From contig NZ_JNLE01000005.1 of the NCBI RefSeq assembly GCF_000702945.1, forward strand, positions 310,001-374,000: 64,000 nucleotides of DNA, given 5' to 3'. A model generated the notes under the pieces. That model saw nothing but the letters and a program-made list of their open reading frames with translations. It was not told the DNA's origin and did not search any database. Positions 52,793-62,627 of the stretch are shown piece after piece. The DNA comes from Clostridium sp. KNHs205 (lineage in GTDB: Bacteria > Bacillota > Clostridia > Lachnospirales > Lachnospiraceae). A program made the position numbers and the translations under genes. The number at the start of each line of letters is the position of its first letter. Position 1 is the first letter of the stretch.

Positions 52793-54223
52793 TTAAATGT
52801 CTTTATAATTCTCAATAATGTTGCATATCCGTAAATACACTTTAGAAAACTGCCTCATAATACAAGCAATTTCTTTGCGTTTCGCAGCATCCTGTAAAAC
52901 TTCGTAGCTTATGTTAAATTCGCCACCTGCTTCTTTTAACTGGTTTTCTAAATCGTTCAATGCCCTGTATTCCTTATCAAGTAGCGGTGTGATGCTAGCT
53001 AATTCTGGATTCATTTGTATAGCACGGTCGGTTGTATATCGTTTGGAAAAAATATTTGTGGCTATGATACAGATATAGACACAATAATACCGCCAGCCTG
53101 CAATACTGTTTGATGCTTCAAAGTCTTTTTTTGACATTAGATAAAAATCACTTTCCAGCATATTCGCCCACTGTTCAAAAGCATCATTGCCGAAAAACAC
53201 ATCGTTGCTTTTGTTAGGCAGCGTCCTTATCAATCGAGGTGCGTCCATTAACGCTTTTTTATATGATTCCGAAATCGCCGGAAACGCTTCTTTCTTCCCC
53301 TCGATAAATACAAATACATAAGGCAAGCCATCGTCCAATGTAAAGGGCATAAGGTTTGTGGCTTCTTCCGGCAAACGATAAAAACACTCACCATCATTTT
53401 CGTAACCGATAACTACAGATACTTCTTCGGTTGGCCACGGTTCGCCGCCTGAAAACGGCGTATGGTAAAAGCCTTTGCCGAGGACAGGGATACCTTTATC
53501 GATATACTCAATGATTTTAGTTTTGCATTTTTCCTTGTCTTTCTTCCACTCTTCGGCATCAATATATGAAAAATTATAGCCGATTGCGTCAAAGACTCGT
53601 TTTATTAACTCGTAATCAAACTTTGCGTGTGAGAAACAAACTTGCCATTTGTTCTTATCTGTGCCGTACACCTGCACATAGCAATCGCCCGAAACAGCGG
53701 AGAAGAACCAATAATCATACTGTTCGTCCTCACCCAGGCACTCCATTAAAAATTTCATGCAGCCGTTAAAAACATAATTCTGCCCTTTTTCAGGGTACTG
53801 TAATTGATGAATAGGTATGTTGTCAATCAGTTTACGTGACATGTCAAATCCTCCTTGAATAGTTACATTGATAGTCAGCGGTTGAAAGAGTTTTAATCTA
53901 CCTCCTTGTTTTCGCACGCTTGAAGGGGATATGCCGTGAAACCTTATGAAAGCCTTTGAAAAACTCTCTTGTGTATCGTATTGATAGCGCATAGCAACAT
54001 CAATGATTTTGCTATTTCCATGCAGTAATTCTTGCCCGGCCAAGCTTAAACGTCTGTTGCGAATATAATCGCCAATCGTCATCCCCGTCACCAAATGAAA
54101 AATACGTTGAAAATTTGAATTTGAAGAAAACACTTTTTTTGATACATCGTCAATACTTATTTCATTGGTTAGGTTATTTTCAATATAATGTATCGCTTTC
54201 GATAGGCTTGTTATCCAGTCCAC
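52793..54223 (-). CDS. AraC-family regulator with large effector domain
   Basis: A 476-residue regulator. Residues 1-105 are two AraC HTH units (SIDDVSKKVFSSNSNFQRIF; IIDVAMRYQYDTQESFSKAF). The remaining 370 residues start MSRKLIDNIPIHQLQYPEKG and contain FSAVSGDCYVQVYG and GIPVLGKGFYHTPFSGGEPW, a layout like the BtrH-N/C39-peptidase-like effector domains seen in some clostridial AraC proteins. It probably senses a peptide or metabolite. The base composition of this gene is more GC-rich than its neighbours. The start is GTG after GAAGGAGG. The DNA upstream to the tRNA (54224-54644) shows no gene. Confidence 0.82.
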   Translation of the reverse strand: MDWITSLSKAIHYIENNLTNEISIDDVSKKVFSSNSNFQRIFHLVTGMTIGDYIRNRRLSLAGQELLHGNSKIIDVAMRYQYDTQESFSKAFIRFHGISPSSVRKQGGRLKLFQPLTINVTIQGGFDMSRKLIDNIPIHQLQYPEKGQNYVFNGCMKFLMECLGEDEQYDYWFFSAVSGDCYVQVYGTDKNKWQVCFSHAKFDYELIKRVFDAIGYNFSYIDAEEWKKDKEKCKTKIIEYIDKGIPVLGKGFYHTPFSGGEPWPTEEVSVVIGYENDGECFYRLPEEATNLMPFTLDDGLPYVFVFIEGKKEAFPAISESYKKALMDAPRLIRTLPNKSNDVFFGNDAFEQWANMLESDFYLMSKKDFEASNSIAGWRYYCVYICIIATNIFSKRYTTDRAIQMNPELASITPLLDKEYRALNDLENQLKEAGGEFNISYEVLQDAAKRKEIACIMRQFSKVYLRICNIIENYKDI

Positions 54224-54644
54224 AGTTTATCTACCTCCTTCGTCAATGTTACAATAATCCCGAAGAGAAAGTCATGTTTTAAAATGCTCAATGTTGTCCG
54301 GTATTTAAAATAAACAGCATTACCTAATATAAATAATCTTCAGTTCGCATTTGTTAATAAAAACAAATCTTTCGACTCCATACAAATTCCTATTAATACA
54401 CATTTCAAATAAAATGATAACATACTAAATAAAATAAATAAACATATCAGTAATATGCGTACACCAAATACCAAAGTGTATATTCTGCACTTCCTCAAAA
54501 ATGTATACTTTCATTAGGGTATTAATAATGTAATACCTTTTTTACTTGAAAAGAACTTGAACATAATGAATAAGGTTCTGAAAAAGAGTGATGAAAAGAA
54601 CGTAAAATAGCAGTGCACATATGGTGTGCATATTAGCGCAACAA

Positions 54645-54673
54645 AAAAATCCCTTGAAAATCAAGGGATTTCG
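54645..54673 (-). terminator. Terminator of the second tRNA-Gly
   Basis: Perfect stem aatcccttga / tcaagggatt with a 3-base loop and TTTTTTG following on the minus strand. Confidence 0.85.
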
Positions 54674-54675
54674 TA

Positions 54676-54747
54676 AGCGCGAGACGGGATTCGAACCCGC
54701 GACCCTCGCCTTGGCAAGGCGATACTCCACCACTGAGCCACTCGCGC
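54676..54747 (-). tRNA. tRNA-Gly (anticodon GCC), second copy
   Basis: Identical over 72 bases to the tRNA at 11.08 kb: acceptor GCGCGAG/CTCGCGC, anticodon loop TTGCCAA, T loop TTCGAAT, no encoded CCA. Unlike the first copy it has no 3'-end remnants around it. Confidence 0.95.
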
Positions 54748-54880
54748 ATTTACTATTGTATGTGTGAGGGTTTTGTTATTTATTTTACCGCCTCAGCACA
54801 TACAGTAGTATACTATATAGGAAATATAATGTCAATACTAATTTAATAAATTTTTTATTTAATATATTTATTATATGAAA

Positions 54881-55645
54881 TTAAGACATTTTAACACTAA
54901 TGATGTAATCATTCTTCTTTAGATTCTGGCTGCTGATATTGTTCATATATACCGGTCTGGCATCCAGCCACATCTCTTCTGCTGCTATGAGAAGATGTGA
55001 AAGACAGATTCCCATATCAATAAGTCTGGTTTCCTTCATAACATTTTTCATCAGTATGTTTCTGGTAGAAAACAGATGTATACGGTTATTATATACAACC
55101 ATTCTCCAGGGCTGACTGTTTAATACGGAGGGTGACAGTCTGGCAGCGGATATCATCGTACGGACATTCTTATCCACTTCTTCCTTAAATACGGCAATGT
55201 CCTTAATCGCTAATCTCCTTGCCTTCTCATTCTGCCTGTATACCTCATTCTCCGCTTCTCCAAAAGCAAGGGTTATAACCTGCTCATAACCCTCCGCCAC
55301 CGTCTCACTCTTTAGATTCAGATTAGCGATATAACAGCAGCCAAGTCCTCTTGCTGTAATATAAAGAGCTATCTGCTCCATTACATAACCGGCATTTAAT
55401 TGATAATCCGATTCCGTTGTGGAATACAACACAAGATAATGAGGAGCCTTAACCGTAAGAATCCCTGGCTGCAGGCGCTTTAGTCCAGCCAGCTCCACTA
55501 TCTTATATTTTACTTTTATATCCTCAGACAGCATAGGTATACTTTCTGCAAAGTTAGCAATATGGTCAAGTACCTTCTGATCTATTTTATCCATACTGTA
55601 TTTACGGACAGATTTCCTGGCAAAAATTGCTTCGTAAAGATTCAT
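54881..55645 (-). CDS. Nitroreductase-family FMN oxidoreductase
   Basis: A 254-residue protein beginning MNLYEAIFARKSVRKY, the FMN-binding RxSxR start of nitroreductases, with ITARGLGCCYIANLN and a second FMN-phosphate-type segment ISAARLSPSVLNSQPWRM. It is close to the two-domain nitroreductase group (TM-nitroreductase type) and would reduce nitro or quinone compounds with NAD(P)H. It lies 17 bases after an AraC-family regulator in the same direction, which suggests one operon. Confidence 0.87.
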   Translation of the reverse strand: MNLYEAIFARKSVRKYSMDKIDQKVLDHIANFAESIPMLSEDIKVKYKIVELAGLKRLQPGILTVKAPHYLVLYSTTESDYQLNAGYVMEQIALYITARGLGCCYIANLNLKSETVAEGYEQVITLAFGEAENEVYRQNEKARRLAIKDIAVFKEEVDKNVRTMISAARLSPSVLNSQPWRMVVYNNRIHLFSTRNILMKNVMKETRLIDMGICLSHLLIAAEEMWLDARPVYMNNISSQNLKKNDYIISVKMS

Positions 55646-55662
55646 AGCAGACTCCTTATACC

Positions 55663-56553
55663 CTAATTAGGGCAGCTCATCTCCTCTGATTCGCCTCTTA
55701 ATTTCTCCATGGCGTATCTTTTATAGTACAGCGGAGATATTCCATAGTATTTCTTAAACAGTTTGCTGAAATGATAGACATCCTCATATCCAACCCGGTT
55801 GGCAATGCTCTTAATGCTCTCGCCTTCCGAAGACAGAAGGATATCTCTTGCCTTTTCAAGCCTTATCTTAATCAGATAGTTAATTGGTGATTCCCCTGTT
55901 TCTTCCTTAAATATCTTGGAGATATATACAGGGCTTAAGTACATATTATGGGCAATCTGATCAAGAGATATTTTGGTCTCGTAATTTTCATTCAGGTAGT
56001 TAATGATCTTCTTAACTGCATAACTTTTGTTGTAGGACTCAAAATTTAAGCCCTTCTGGCTGGTAGCGGCTTCTGTAATATCCCTGATTATATGAAGCAT
56101 AATCTGAATCATATGGGCTTTCAGCATAAAATACTTACCTGCCTTACAGCTTTCGTTTTCAGAAATCATCTCATAGCAGTGTTTGGATATATCCTGCTTT
56201 GTCTCCGATGATGTATGAAGTATATGCCCTCCGTCTTTAAATATCAGAGAATTGGGCGGCATATTCTTAAACTGAAAGCCTGTGAAACCGGCAAAGAATT
56301 CTACTGTTGGTTCCTTTGGATTTACTAGGATGTTCTGATGCTTTACACCTGGGTTACACATAATAACATCCCCTGCTTCTACATCATATACTGTTCCTTC
56401 CACCAGATATTTGCCTTTTCCTGATAATATATATGTCAGTTCGGTAAAATCATGCTCATGGTAACTGCTTTCCTTAACCATCTTCTGCTTACTGACAAAT
56501 AATATCGTCGGGTTTAAGTCGTAGTAGGTTATATCAAACTGGTGCTGGCACAT
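55663..56553 (-). CDS. AraC-family regulator with cupin sensor
   Basis: A 296-residue protein: N-terminal cupin (KESSYHEHDFTELTYILSGK, GDVIMCNPGVKHQN, about 25-95) and C-terminal HTH pair (SLDQIAHNMYLSPVYISKIF; SIKSIANRVGYEDVYHFSKLFK). I chose the internal ATG (MCQHQ) because GAAGGAGG stands before it. It is in one operon with the nitroreductase and divergent from the ABC exporter pair 470 bases away, which it may also control. Confidence 0.87.
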   Translation of the reverse strand: MCQHQFDITYYDLNPTILFVSKQKMVKESSYHEHDFTELTYILSGKGKYLVEGTVYDVEAGDVIMCNPGVKHQNILVNPKEPTVEFFAGFTGFQFKNMPPNSLIFKDGGHILHTSSETKQDISKHCYEMISENESCKAGKYFMLKAHMIQIMLHIIRDITEAATSQKGLNFESYNKSYAVKKIINYLNENYETKISLDQIAHNMYLSPVYISKIFKEETGESPINYLIKIRLEKARDILLSSEGESIKSIANRVGYEDVYHFSKLFKKYYGISPLYYKRYAMEKLRGESEEMSCPN

Positions 56554-57026
56554 AGAATTCCTCCTTCTCTGATTTATACTCTCCCCCAGGGTGCGTCTGA
56601 AGACTTCTTGAGCCGGACTGTGCTTCCACTTTGTTCTTTCAGTAGCAATATGAAATGCAATGGGGGATTGCATTTTCTATATTGCAGCAAGTCATAAATT
56701 CAAGTGAGGCACTCAGAACGGTGCAACGAGTTTCAAACACGCTCTAGCCTCTATTGTAATAAAGCTACTTAACGTTTCGTAAATTCATTTGGTTGCATCT
56801 CTTTCATTATATCATCTTTTTTGGATTTGAAAAACCTTTTTTCATATTTTTATGGTTTTGCAATTTTTGTCGATATAATTGACCTTATATAACAATTGAC
56901 ATGCTTTTCATAACAAAGTACATTTTATTTTTGTGGTCTGATACTATAATAGAACAGAATCTTAAAATACAGATGCTGCGCCATATCATAAAATACAGGC
57001 CGGCATAAGAGTGGAGGCTAAATATT
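56554..57026. other. Divergent intergenic region
   Basis: Between the AraC regulator and the ABC exporter. It must contain both promoters; I see no gene, RNA or clear repeat. Confidence 0.45.
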
Positions 57027-58784
57027 ATGACAGCAATGCAATGGGTTTTTTCATTTTTGAAAAAACACCGCTTTCGACTGATGACAGCATTGTTATTAGT
57101 TACCGTATCCTGTCTTTTGACCATCGTCAATCCTTACATATCCGGTATCATCGTGGATGACGTTATCAAAGGCGGGAACACAGGAATACTTCCTGAACTG
57201 GTACTGCTTCTCATCGGTACTACTGTAGTAAGATCTCTTGTAAAATATCGATTTCTTGTGATATTTGAGACTACTTCGCAGAACATGCTTTACAATATGC
57301 GTGATTATGTATACCGCAGATTCCTGGAAGAAGACTTTACCTTTTATAATAAGAACAGGACCGGTGATCTGATGTCAAGACAAACCGGTGATATGGATGC
57401 TATCAGGCACTTCGTTGCCTATGTAATTTATTCTGTTTATGAGAATTCGCTGTTGTTTATCATAGCTCTGGTGATGATTTTTACAGTTGATTACAGGCTT
57501 GCCCTGTGTATGATTGCTGTTGTTCCCATCACAGTATTATTAACCCGCAAACAGCTGACTTCTGTTAAGGCTGCCTTTCATAACATCAGACAGCGCTTTT
57601 CAAGCCTTAACACCTTTGTGCAGGAAAATGTCAGCGGTAACCGTGTAGTTAAGGCCTTTGCCAAAGAAGATTACGAAATACAGAAATTTAACAAGGAGAA
57701 TGATGGCTACCGTGATGCAGAGCTTGCAGCTGCTGGTATCTGGAAAAAGTATGTGCCTATTTTCGAATTCCTTGCCAACTTTCTGACGGTAATTCTTTAC
57801 CTGGTGGGCGGTATCATGGTTATCAAAGGTTATATTTCCTTAGGAAAGATGGTAACTGTCAGCGGATACCTCTGGATGCTTAATAACCCTTTGAGAATGG
57901 CAGGCTGGCTGGCTAACGATTACCAGCGTTTTGTCACTTCCGCAGAGAAGATCTACTCCACGATTAAAGAGGAACCAGGCATTAAGACCCCCTGCAAAGG
58001 ACAGAAATCCAAACGCTTCGAAGGCATTCTGGAATTCAAAAATGTCCATTACAAAGCAGAAGATGATGTTATCTTAACGGATATTAATTTTAAAGTAAAA
58101 CCCGGTCAGACCGTAGGTATTATCGGTGCTACCGGTGCAGGTAAATCCACCCTTATGAACCTTTTATGCCGTTTCTATGATGTTACCGATGGGGAAATTA
58201 CTGTTGATGGTATTAATCTTAAGGACATGGACTTATACCAGCTTCGCAGCAATATCGGTATGGCAATGCAGGATGTATTCCTGTTCTCTGATACCATTGA
58301 AGGCAATATTGCCTACGGTAATCCCAACTGTACCCTGGAGGAAGTGAAAGAAGCAGCCAAGGTTGCCAATGCTCATGACTTTATTATGAATATGGCTGAC
58401 GGCTATGACACCATTGTCGGTGAAAGAGGTATGGGTCTCTCCGGCGGACAGAAACAGCGTATTTCCTTAGCAAGAGCCCTGCTTAAGAACCCTTCCATCG
58501 TTATTCTTGATGATACTACCTCCGCCGTGGATATGGAAACTGAAACACAGATTCAGCAGCAGTTAGGTTCCCTGTCCGATAAAACAGTATTTATCATTGC
58601 CCACCGTATTTCCTCCATTAAAGATGCCGACCTCATTCTGGTATTGGATAACGGTAAGATAATAGAATCCGGCAATCATGATTCTCTCATCGATAAGAAG
58701 GGCTATTATTATACAGTATTCAACCACCAATACGGTGAGTTCGACCAGTTTGCAGGCGGAAACTATAAGGAGGTGTACAATTAA
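57027..58784 (+). CDS. Heterodimeric ABC exporter subunit with degenerate catalytic site
   Basis: A 585-residue ABC half-transporter: six membrane helices (about 17-315) then the ATPase domain with Walker A GATGAGKS (367-374), signature LSGGQ (471-475) and Walker B VILDD (492-496). The catalytic Glu is replaced by Asp496 (ILDDTTSAVD), the mark of the non-consensus subunit in heterodimeric multidrug exporters such as BmrC/LmrC/TM287. Its stop overlaps the next gene's ATG by one base. With that partner it probably exports drugs or lipids. Good GGAGG site. Confidence 0.93.
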   Translation: MTAMQWVFSFLKKHRFRLMTALLLVTVSCLLTIVNPYISGIIVDDVIKGGNTGILPELVLLLIGTTVVRSLVKYRFLVIFETTSQNMLYNMRDYVYRRFLEEDFTFYNKNRTGDLMSRQTGDMDAIRHFVAYVIYSVYENSLLFIIALVMIFTVDYRLALCMIAVVPITVLLTRKQLTSVKAAFHNIRQRFSSLNTFVQENVSGNRVVKAFAKEDYEIQKFNKENDGYRDAELAAAGIWKKYVPIFEFLANFLTVILYLVGGIMVIKGYISLGKMVTVSGYLWMLNNPLRMAGWLANDYQRFVTSAEKIYSTIKEEPGIKTPCKGQKSKRFEGILEFKNVHYKAEDDVILTDINFKVKPGQTVGIIGATGAGKSTLMNLLCRFYDVTDGEITVDGINLKDMDLYQLRSNIGMAMQDVFLFSDTIEGNIAYGNPNCTLEEVKEAAKVANAHDFIMNMADGYDTIVGERGMGLSGGQKQRISLARALLKNPSIVILDDTTSAVDMETETQIQQQLGSLSDKTVFIIAHRISSIKDADLILVLDNGKIIESGNHDSLIDKKGYYYTVFNHQYGEFDQFAGGNYKEVYN

Positions 58785-60583
58785 TGGCCCGTAATAAATA
58801 CGATATTGACGAAACCCTCCAGAGCGAATTCAGCTTTGAACAATTAAAACGACTTTATTCCTATATTAAGCCCCATCGTAAGGAAATGTATTTCACAATC
58901 CTTTTAATGGTTATATCCAGTGCCCTTGGTATGTTCACACCAAGAATCCTGATGATGATCATGGATGATTATATCCCCAATGAGAATATCAGGGGAGTTA
59001 TTATGATCAGTATCGTTTTGATGCTGCTAAACCTTATAGTGGTGGTAATTCTCCGATTAAAGATTCAGATTACTACAAAACTTGGTCAGAACATCATCCA
59101 TAAAATCAGAAGTGATATTTTTAACCACCTACAGGAACTGCCCTTCTCCTATTATGATGACCGTCCTCACGGCAAGATTCAGGTTAGGGTCGTAAATTAC
59201 GTTAACAGCTTAAGTGATCTGCTTTCAAACGGTATCATAAATACCATTACCGATTTGTTCAGTTTGATCTTCATCGTAATATTTATGCTGTCCATTAATA
59301 TCAGGCTGACAATTGTATGTTTACTGGGTCTTCCCGTACTAATGGCAGTAATCTTCTTTATAAAGAAGAAACAGCGTATTGCCTGGCAGATTTCCAGTAA
59401 CAAGTCCTCTAACTTAAATGCTTATATTGCAGAGAGTATTAACGGTATCCGTGTTACCCAGAGCTTTGTCAGAGAAGAGGAAAACATTAAGATCTTCAAT
59501 AGCTTGAGCGGTAAATACAGCGATGCCTGGATGAAAGCAGTTAAATACAACTTTCTCTTATGGCCCGCCATTGATAATATCTCAACCCTTACCATGGCTG
59601 CTGTTTATATCCTTGGTGTAAGCTGGATTACAGGAGATGTAAGCGGTGTAACCGTCGGTGTTCTGATTGCCTTTACCGGATATATCGGACGCTTCTGGGC
59701 ACCTGTTAACACACTGGCAAGCTTTTATAATTCTCTCCTTACTGCTATCTCCTATCTGGAGAGAATCTTTGAAACCATTGACGAGCCGGTACTGGTAAAG
59801 GACAAAGAAGGTGCCGTGGAAATGCCTCCCATCAAAGGAACCGTGGATTTTAAAGATGTTGTTTTCAGTTACGAGGAAGGTATTCCGATCTTAAACGGAA
59901 TCAATTTTACTGCCAAGCAGGGTGAATCCTTTGCCATAGTAGGCCCTACCGGTGCAGGTAAGACTACCATCATTAATCTTATCAGCCGATTCTATAACCT
60001 GGATTCCGGAAGTATTCTGATAGATGGTGTGGATATTAATGATGTTACCATTAAATCCTTAAGAAAACAGATGGGTGTCATGCTTCAGGACAGCTTCATT
60101 TTCTCAGGAACCATTATGGATAATATCCGTTATGGTAATATGGAAGCTACCAATGAACAGGTTATGGAGGCAGCTAAGACAGTATGTGCTCATGACTTTA
60201 TCATGGGTCTGGAGAAAGGCTATGAAACAGAAGTAAATGAACGCGGCAGCCGCCTTTCTGCCGGCCAGCGTCAGCTTATATCCTTTGCAAGAGCACTCTT
60301 GGCAGATCCTAAGATTCTGATTCTGGATGAAGCTACTTCAAGTATTGACACAGAAACTGAGATTCTTTTGCAGGAAGGCCTTGCAAAACTCTTAAAGGGT
60401 CGTACCTCCTTTATCATTGCACACCGTCTTTCCACCATAAAGAATTCCGACTGTATTCTCTATGTAGATAAAGGTAAGATCCTTGAAATGGGTAACCATG
60501 ATAAACTGATGGAAAATGACGGCTACTACCACAAGCTTTTCGTTTCCCAGTATGATTTCTTGAATAAAGCTGCAGATATATAA
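58784..60583 (+). CDS. Heterodimeric ABC exporter subunit with consensus catalytic site
   Basis: A 599-residue half-transporter, partner of the preceding gene: six helices, then Walker A GPTGAGKT, signature LSAGQRQL and Walker B LILDEATSSID with the catalytic Glu present. The signature has Ala for the second Gly, again usual for BmrD/LmrD/TM288-type partners. The start overlaps the upstream stop (TAATGG), so the two are made together. Expression may depend on the divergent AraC regulator. Confidence 0.93.
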   Translation: MARNKYDIDETLQSEFSFEQLKRLYSYIKPHRKEMYFTILLMVISSALGMFTPRILMMIMDDYIPNENIRGVIMISIVLMLLNLIVVVILRLKIQITTKLGQNIIHKIRSDIFNHLQELPFSYYDDRPHGKIQVRVVNYVNSLSDLLSNGIINTITDLFSLIFIVIFMLSINIRLTIVCLLGLPVLMAVIFFIKKKQRIAWQISSNKSSNLNAYIAESINGIRVTQSFVREEENIKIFNSLSGKYSDAWMKAVKYNFLLWPAIDNISTLTMAAVYILGVSWITGDVSGVTVGVLIAFTGYIGRFWAPVNTLASFYNSLLTAISYLERIFETIDEPVLVKDKEGAVEMPPIKGTVDFKDVVFSYEEGIPILNGINFTAKQGESFAIVGPTGAGKTTIINLISRFYNLDSGSILIDGVDINDVTIKSLRKQMGVMLQDSFIFSGTIMDNIRYGNMEATNEQVMEAAKTVCAHDFIMGLEKGYETEVNERGSRLSAGQRQLISFARALLADPKILILDEATSSIDTETEILLQEGLAKLLKGRTSFIIAHRLSTIKNSDCILYVDKGKILEMGNHDKLMENDGYYHKLFVSQYDFLNKAADI

Positions 60584-60622
60584 ATAGAGGCAATATAAAA
60601 CCTGCTAAATATTTTGATTTGT

Positions 60623-60802
60623 AAGCTGCCGGTCTTACTTCCCACTTTTAAGATATATTTATTACGAAGCTATTGGCATTGAAGCTAATGTATTTTTAAC
60701 TAATGCATTTTAAAGCTAATGTATCTTAAGCTAATGTATCTTAAGCTAATATATCTTAAGCTACTGTATTTTAAAGCTGGTGCGAAGTAAGATTGGCCGC
60801 TT
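60623..60802. repeat. Inverted repeat enclosing a 15-17-bp tandem repeat
   Basis: Outer arms aagctgccggtcttacttc and gaagtaagattggccgctt match at 16 of 19 positions (two of the changes still allow G-U pairs). Between them about six copies of aagctaatgtatctta-like units follow each other (60681-60778). The element lies after the exporter genes and could be a large stem-loop at their mRNA end. The rest of the 350-base gap holds promoter-like DNA. Confidence 0.7.
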
Positions 60803-60936
60803 TACTTTAGGCAAAAATCATTATACTCATTTTATTCCTAGGATTATTATTTTTCCTGTAGTAAAATAAATTCGTTAAATGAAACCTTAGCATATCACAT
60901 CACAATTAGTTTCACTAAGAAAGGAGACGTTCTATC

Positions 60937-61029
60937 ATGAATCTGACTTATATGGTGTTTAGAAATGGAATTGAATATGGGCAGAGAAAAGAATTAAAGG
61001 AACCTCTCTGCATTTCTACCCTTTTGTGA
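60937..61029 (+). CDS. Very small ORF (30 codons) with RBS and terminator
   Basis: ATG 11 bases after AAAGGAG opens a 30-residue peptide starting MNLTYMVFRNGIEYG and ending EPLCISTLL. A perfect terminator follows 20 bases after the stop. The unit looks like a real transcript, either a small protein or a small RNA that happens to hold an ORF. No homology recognised. Confidence 0.5.
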   Translation: MNLTYMVFRNGIEYGQRKELKEPLCISTLL

Positions 61030-61047
61030 AATGTTCAAATAAAATCC

Positions 61048-61075
61048 TGCACGCAAACGGCGTGCTTTTTTTATG
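61048..61075 (+). terminator. Rho-independent terminator
   Basis: Stem gcacgc / gcgtgc with a 5-base loop, followed by ttttttt. It closes the 30-codon ORF. Confidence 0.85.
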
Positions 61076-61245
61076 CCTTAAATCACCTGATACTACACCA
61101 TCTAAGTTCGCTTTTATTCTTTTATAGCCTCATTCTTGGAGTATTTTTTTCAAATTGATATTCCAGAATTCGTAGCTGAAAACAGTCTTTTAATTTTTCA
61201 GCCTAACGATTAACAATCTATTTTATTTATTCAGGAGGATCTTAG

Positions 61246-62310
61246 ATGATTTCATTAGAAATTTACGGTTATACCGATTACTTTAGCAAACAGATAACCG
61301 AAAAAGAAAAAGAGCTGGGTCTTATCCCTGCAAGAATAATATCCATTCAGAAGGAAACCTATAAGCTGATATCTGAATGTGGTGAAAACAATGGCAAATT
61401 AAAAGGCTCTGTATTTTATCAGGACATCGAGCTAAAGACATATCCGGCTGTGGGAGATTTCGTGCTTATTAAGGCAAACAACCAGGGCGAGGATATCATA
61501 TACCGCGTCCTTGACAGACGCTCCAGTTTCTCCAGAGCCAACCCCTCCCTACCCTCTAAAATATCCGGTGCCAGCGCTCAGATGGTTGCCACTAATTTCG
61601 ACTATGTGTTTGTCATGGCCTCCCTAAACCATGACTTTAACTTACGAAGGCTGGAAAGGTATCTGGCTGCGGCCTGGTATAGCGGCGGCATACCCGTTGT
61701 AATACTAACCAAAGCAGACCTTTGTGAAGATTATGAGGAGAAACTTGTCCAGACAGAGGCTATTGCGCCGGGTATTGGTGTCCATGCTATAAGCAGCCAT
61801 ACAGGTCAAGGGCTGGAGGAACTGAACCAGTATCTAAAACCCGGTAAGACCCTTGTATTCATGGGCTCCTCCGGTATCGGAAAATCCTCTCTGGTTAACA
61901 GTCTGGCCGGGGAAGAACTTATGAAGGTTAATATCATCCGCGAGGACGACAGCAAAGGTCATCACACCACCACATACCGCCAGTTATTTGCCCTTGAAAG
62001 TGGTGCTTTGATTATTGATACCCCCGGTATGCGAGAACTCGGTATCTGGTCAGCAGACGAAGGCGTAAGCGAAGTATTCTCCGACATTGAGGAGCTGATA
62101 GCAAGCTGCCGTTTCCATGACTGCAGTCACAAAACAGAGCCCGGCTGTGCTGTCAAGAAAGCCTTAGCAGAGGGAACTCTTACGAAATCCAGATTTCAAT
62201 CCTATTTAAAACTTGAAAAGGAAGCAAGATATACTGCAAAAAAAGCTGCAATGTTTGAGAAAAGACTTCAAAATAATTTAAGCAACTCTAAGAAAAGAAA
62301 CAGCAGATAA
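61246..62310 (+). CDS. rsgA: Ribosome small subunit-dependent GTPase A
   Basis: A 354-residue circularly permuted GTPase. An OB-fold domain (about 25-100) comes first, then the GTPase motifs in permuted order: G4 LTKADL (154-159), G1 MGSSGIGKSSL (206-216), G3 IIDTPGMREL (256-265), followed by the zinc finger CRFHDCSHKTEPGC (288-301). It checks maturation of the 30S subunit. Strong AGGAGG site. It stands alone here, not in its frequent PP2C-PrkC-rsgA context. Confidence 0.95.
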   Translation: MISLEIYGYTDYFSKQITEKEKELGLIPARIISIQKETYKLISECGENNGKLKGSVFYQDIELKTYPAVGDFVLIKANNQGEDIIYRVLDRRSSFSRANPSLPSKISGASAQMVATNFDYVFVMASLNHDFNLRRLERYLAAAWYSGGIPVVILTKADLCEDYEEKLVQTEAIAPGIGVHAISSHTGQGLEELNQYLKPGKTLVFMGSSGIGKSSLVNSLAGEELMKVNIIREDDSKGHHTTTYRQLFALESGALIIDTPGMRELGIWSADEGVSEVFSDIEELIASCRFHDCSHKTEPGCAVKKALAEGTLTKSRFQSYLKLEKEARYTAKKAAMFEKRLQNNLSNSKKRNSR

Positions 62311-62507
62311 TTATTGATTTAAGTGTCTAATTCAATTTTTCATTAAGCCGGAAATTTAACTACCTGAGAAATTTTTCTTTAGGAAATAGTGACAAATCTT
62401 CTTAGATAGGGAACTATAATACTTTCAAGCGCACTTTCATTCTTACTATTTCATGCAAATGAATAGAGCGTAGATAGAAATAAGACAATGAATCAATATC
62501 CGCAATA

Positions 62508-62623
62508 ACAAAAAAGAGCCGATCTGAAATTTATGAATATTCCTCCATAAGGTAAGCAATTTTTAACTTCCTGCCTTAAGGAGAGTAATAATTCATCCAT
62601 CTGAAATCGGTTCTTTTTTTTGA
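62508..62623. terminator. Large hairpin with poly-T end
   Basis: Outer arms aaaagagccgat and atcggttctttt with an 85-base loop that contains a further direct copy of atctgaaat; ttttttttg follows. It may terminate rsgA transcription at a distance of about 200 bases. Confidence 0.5.
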
Positions 62624-62627
62624 GACT

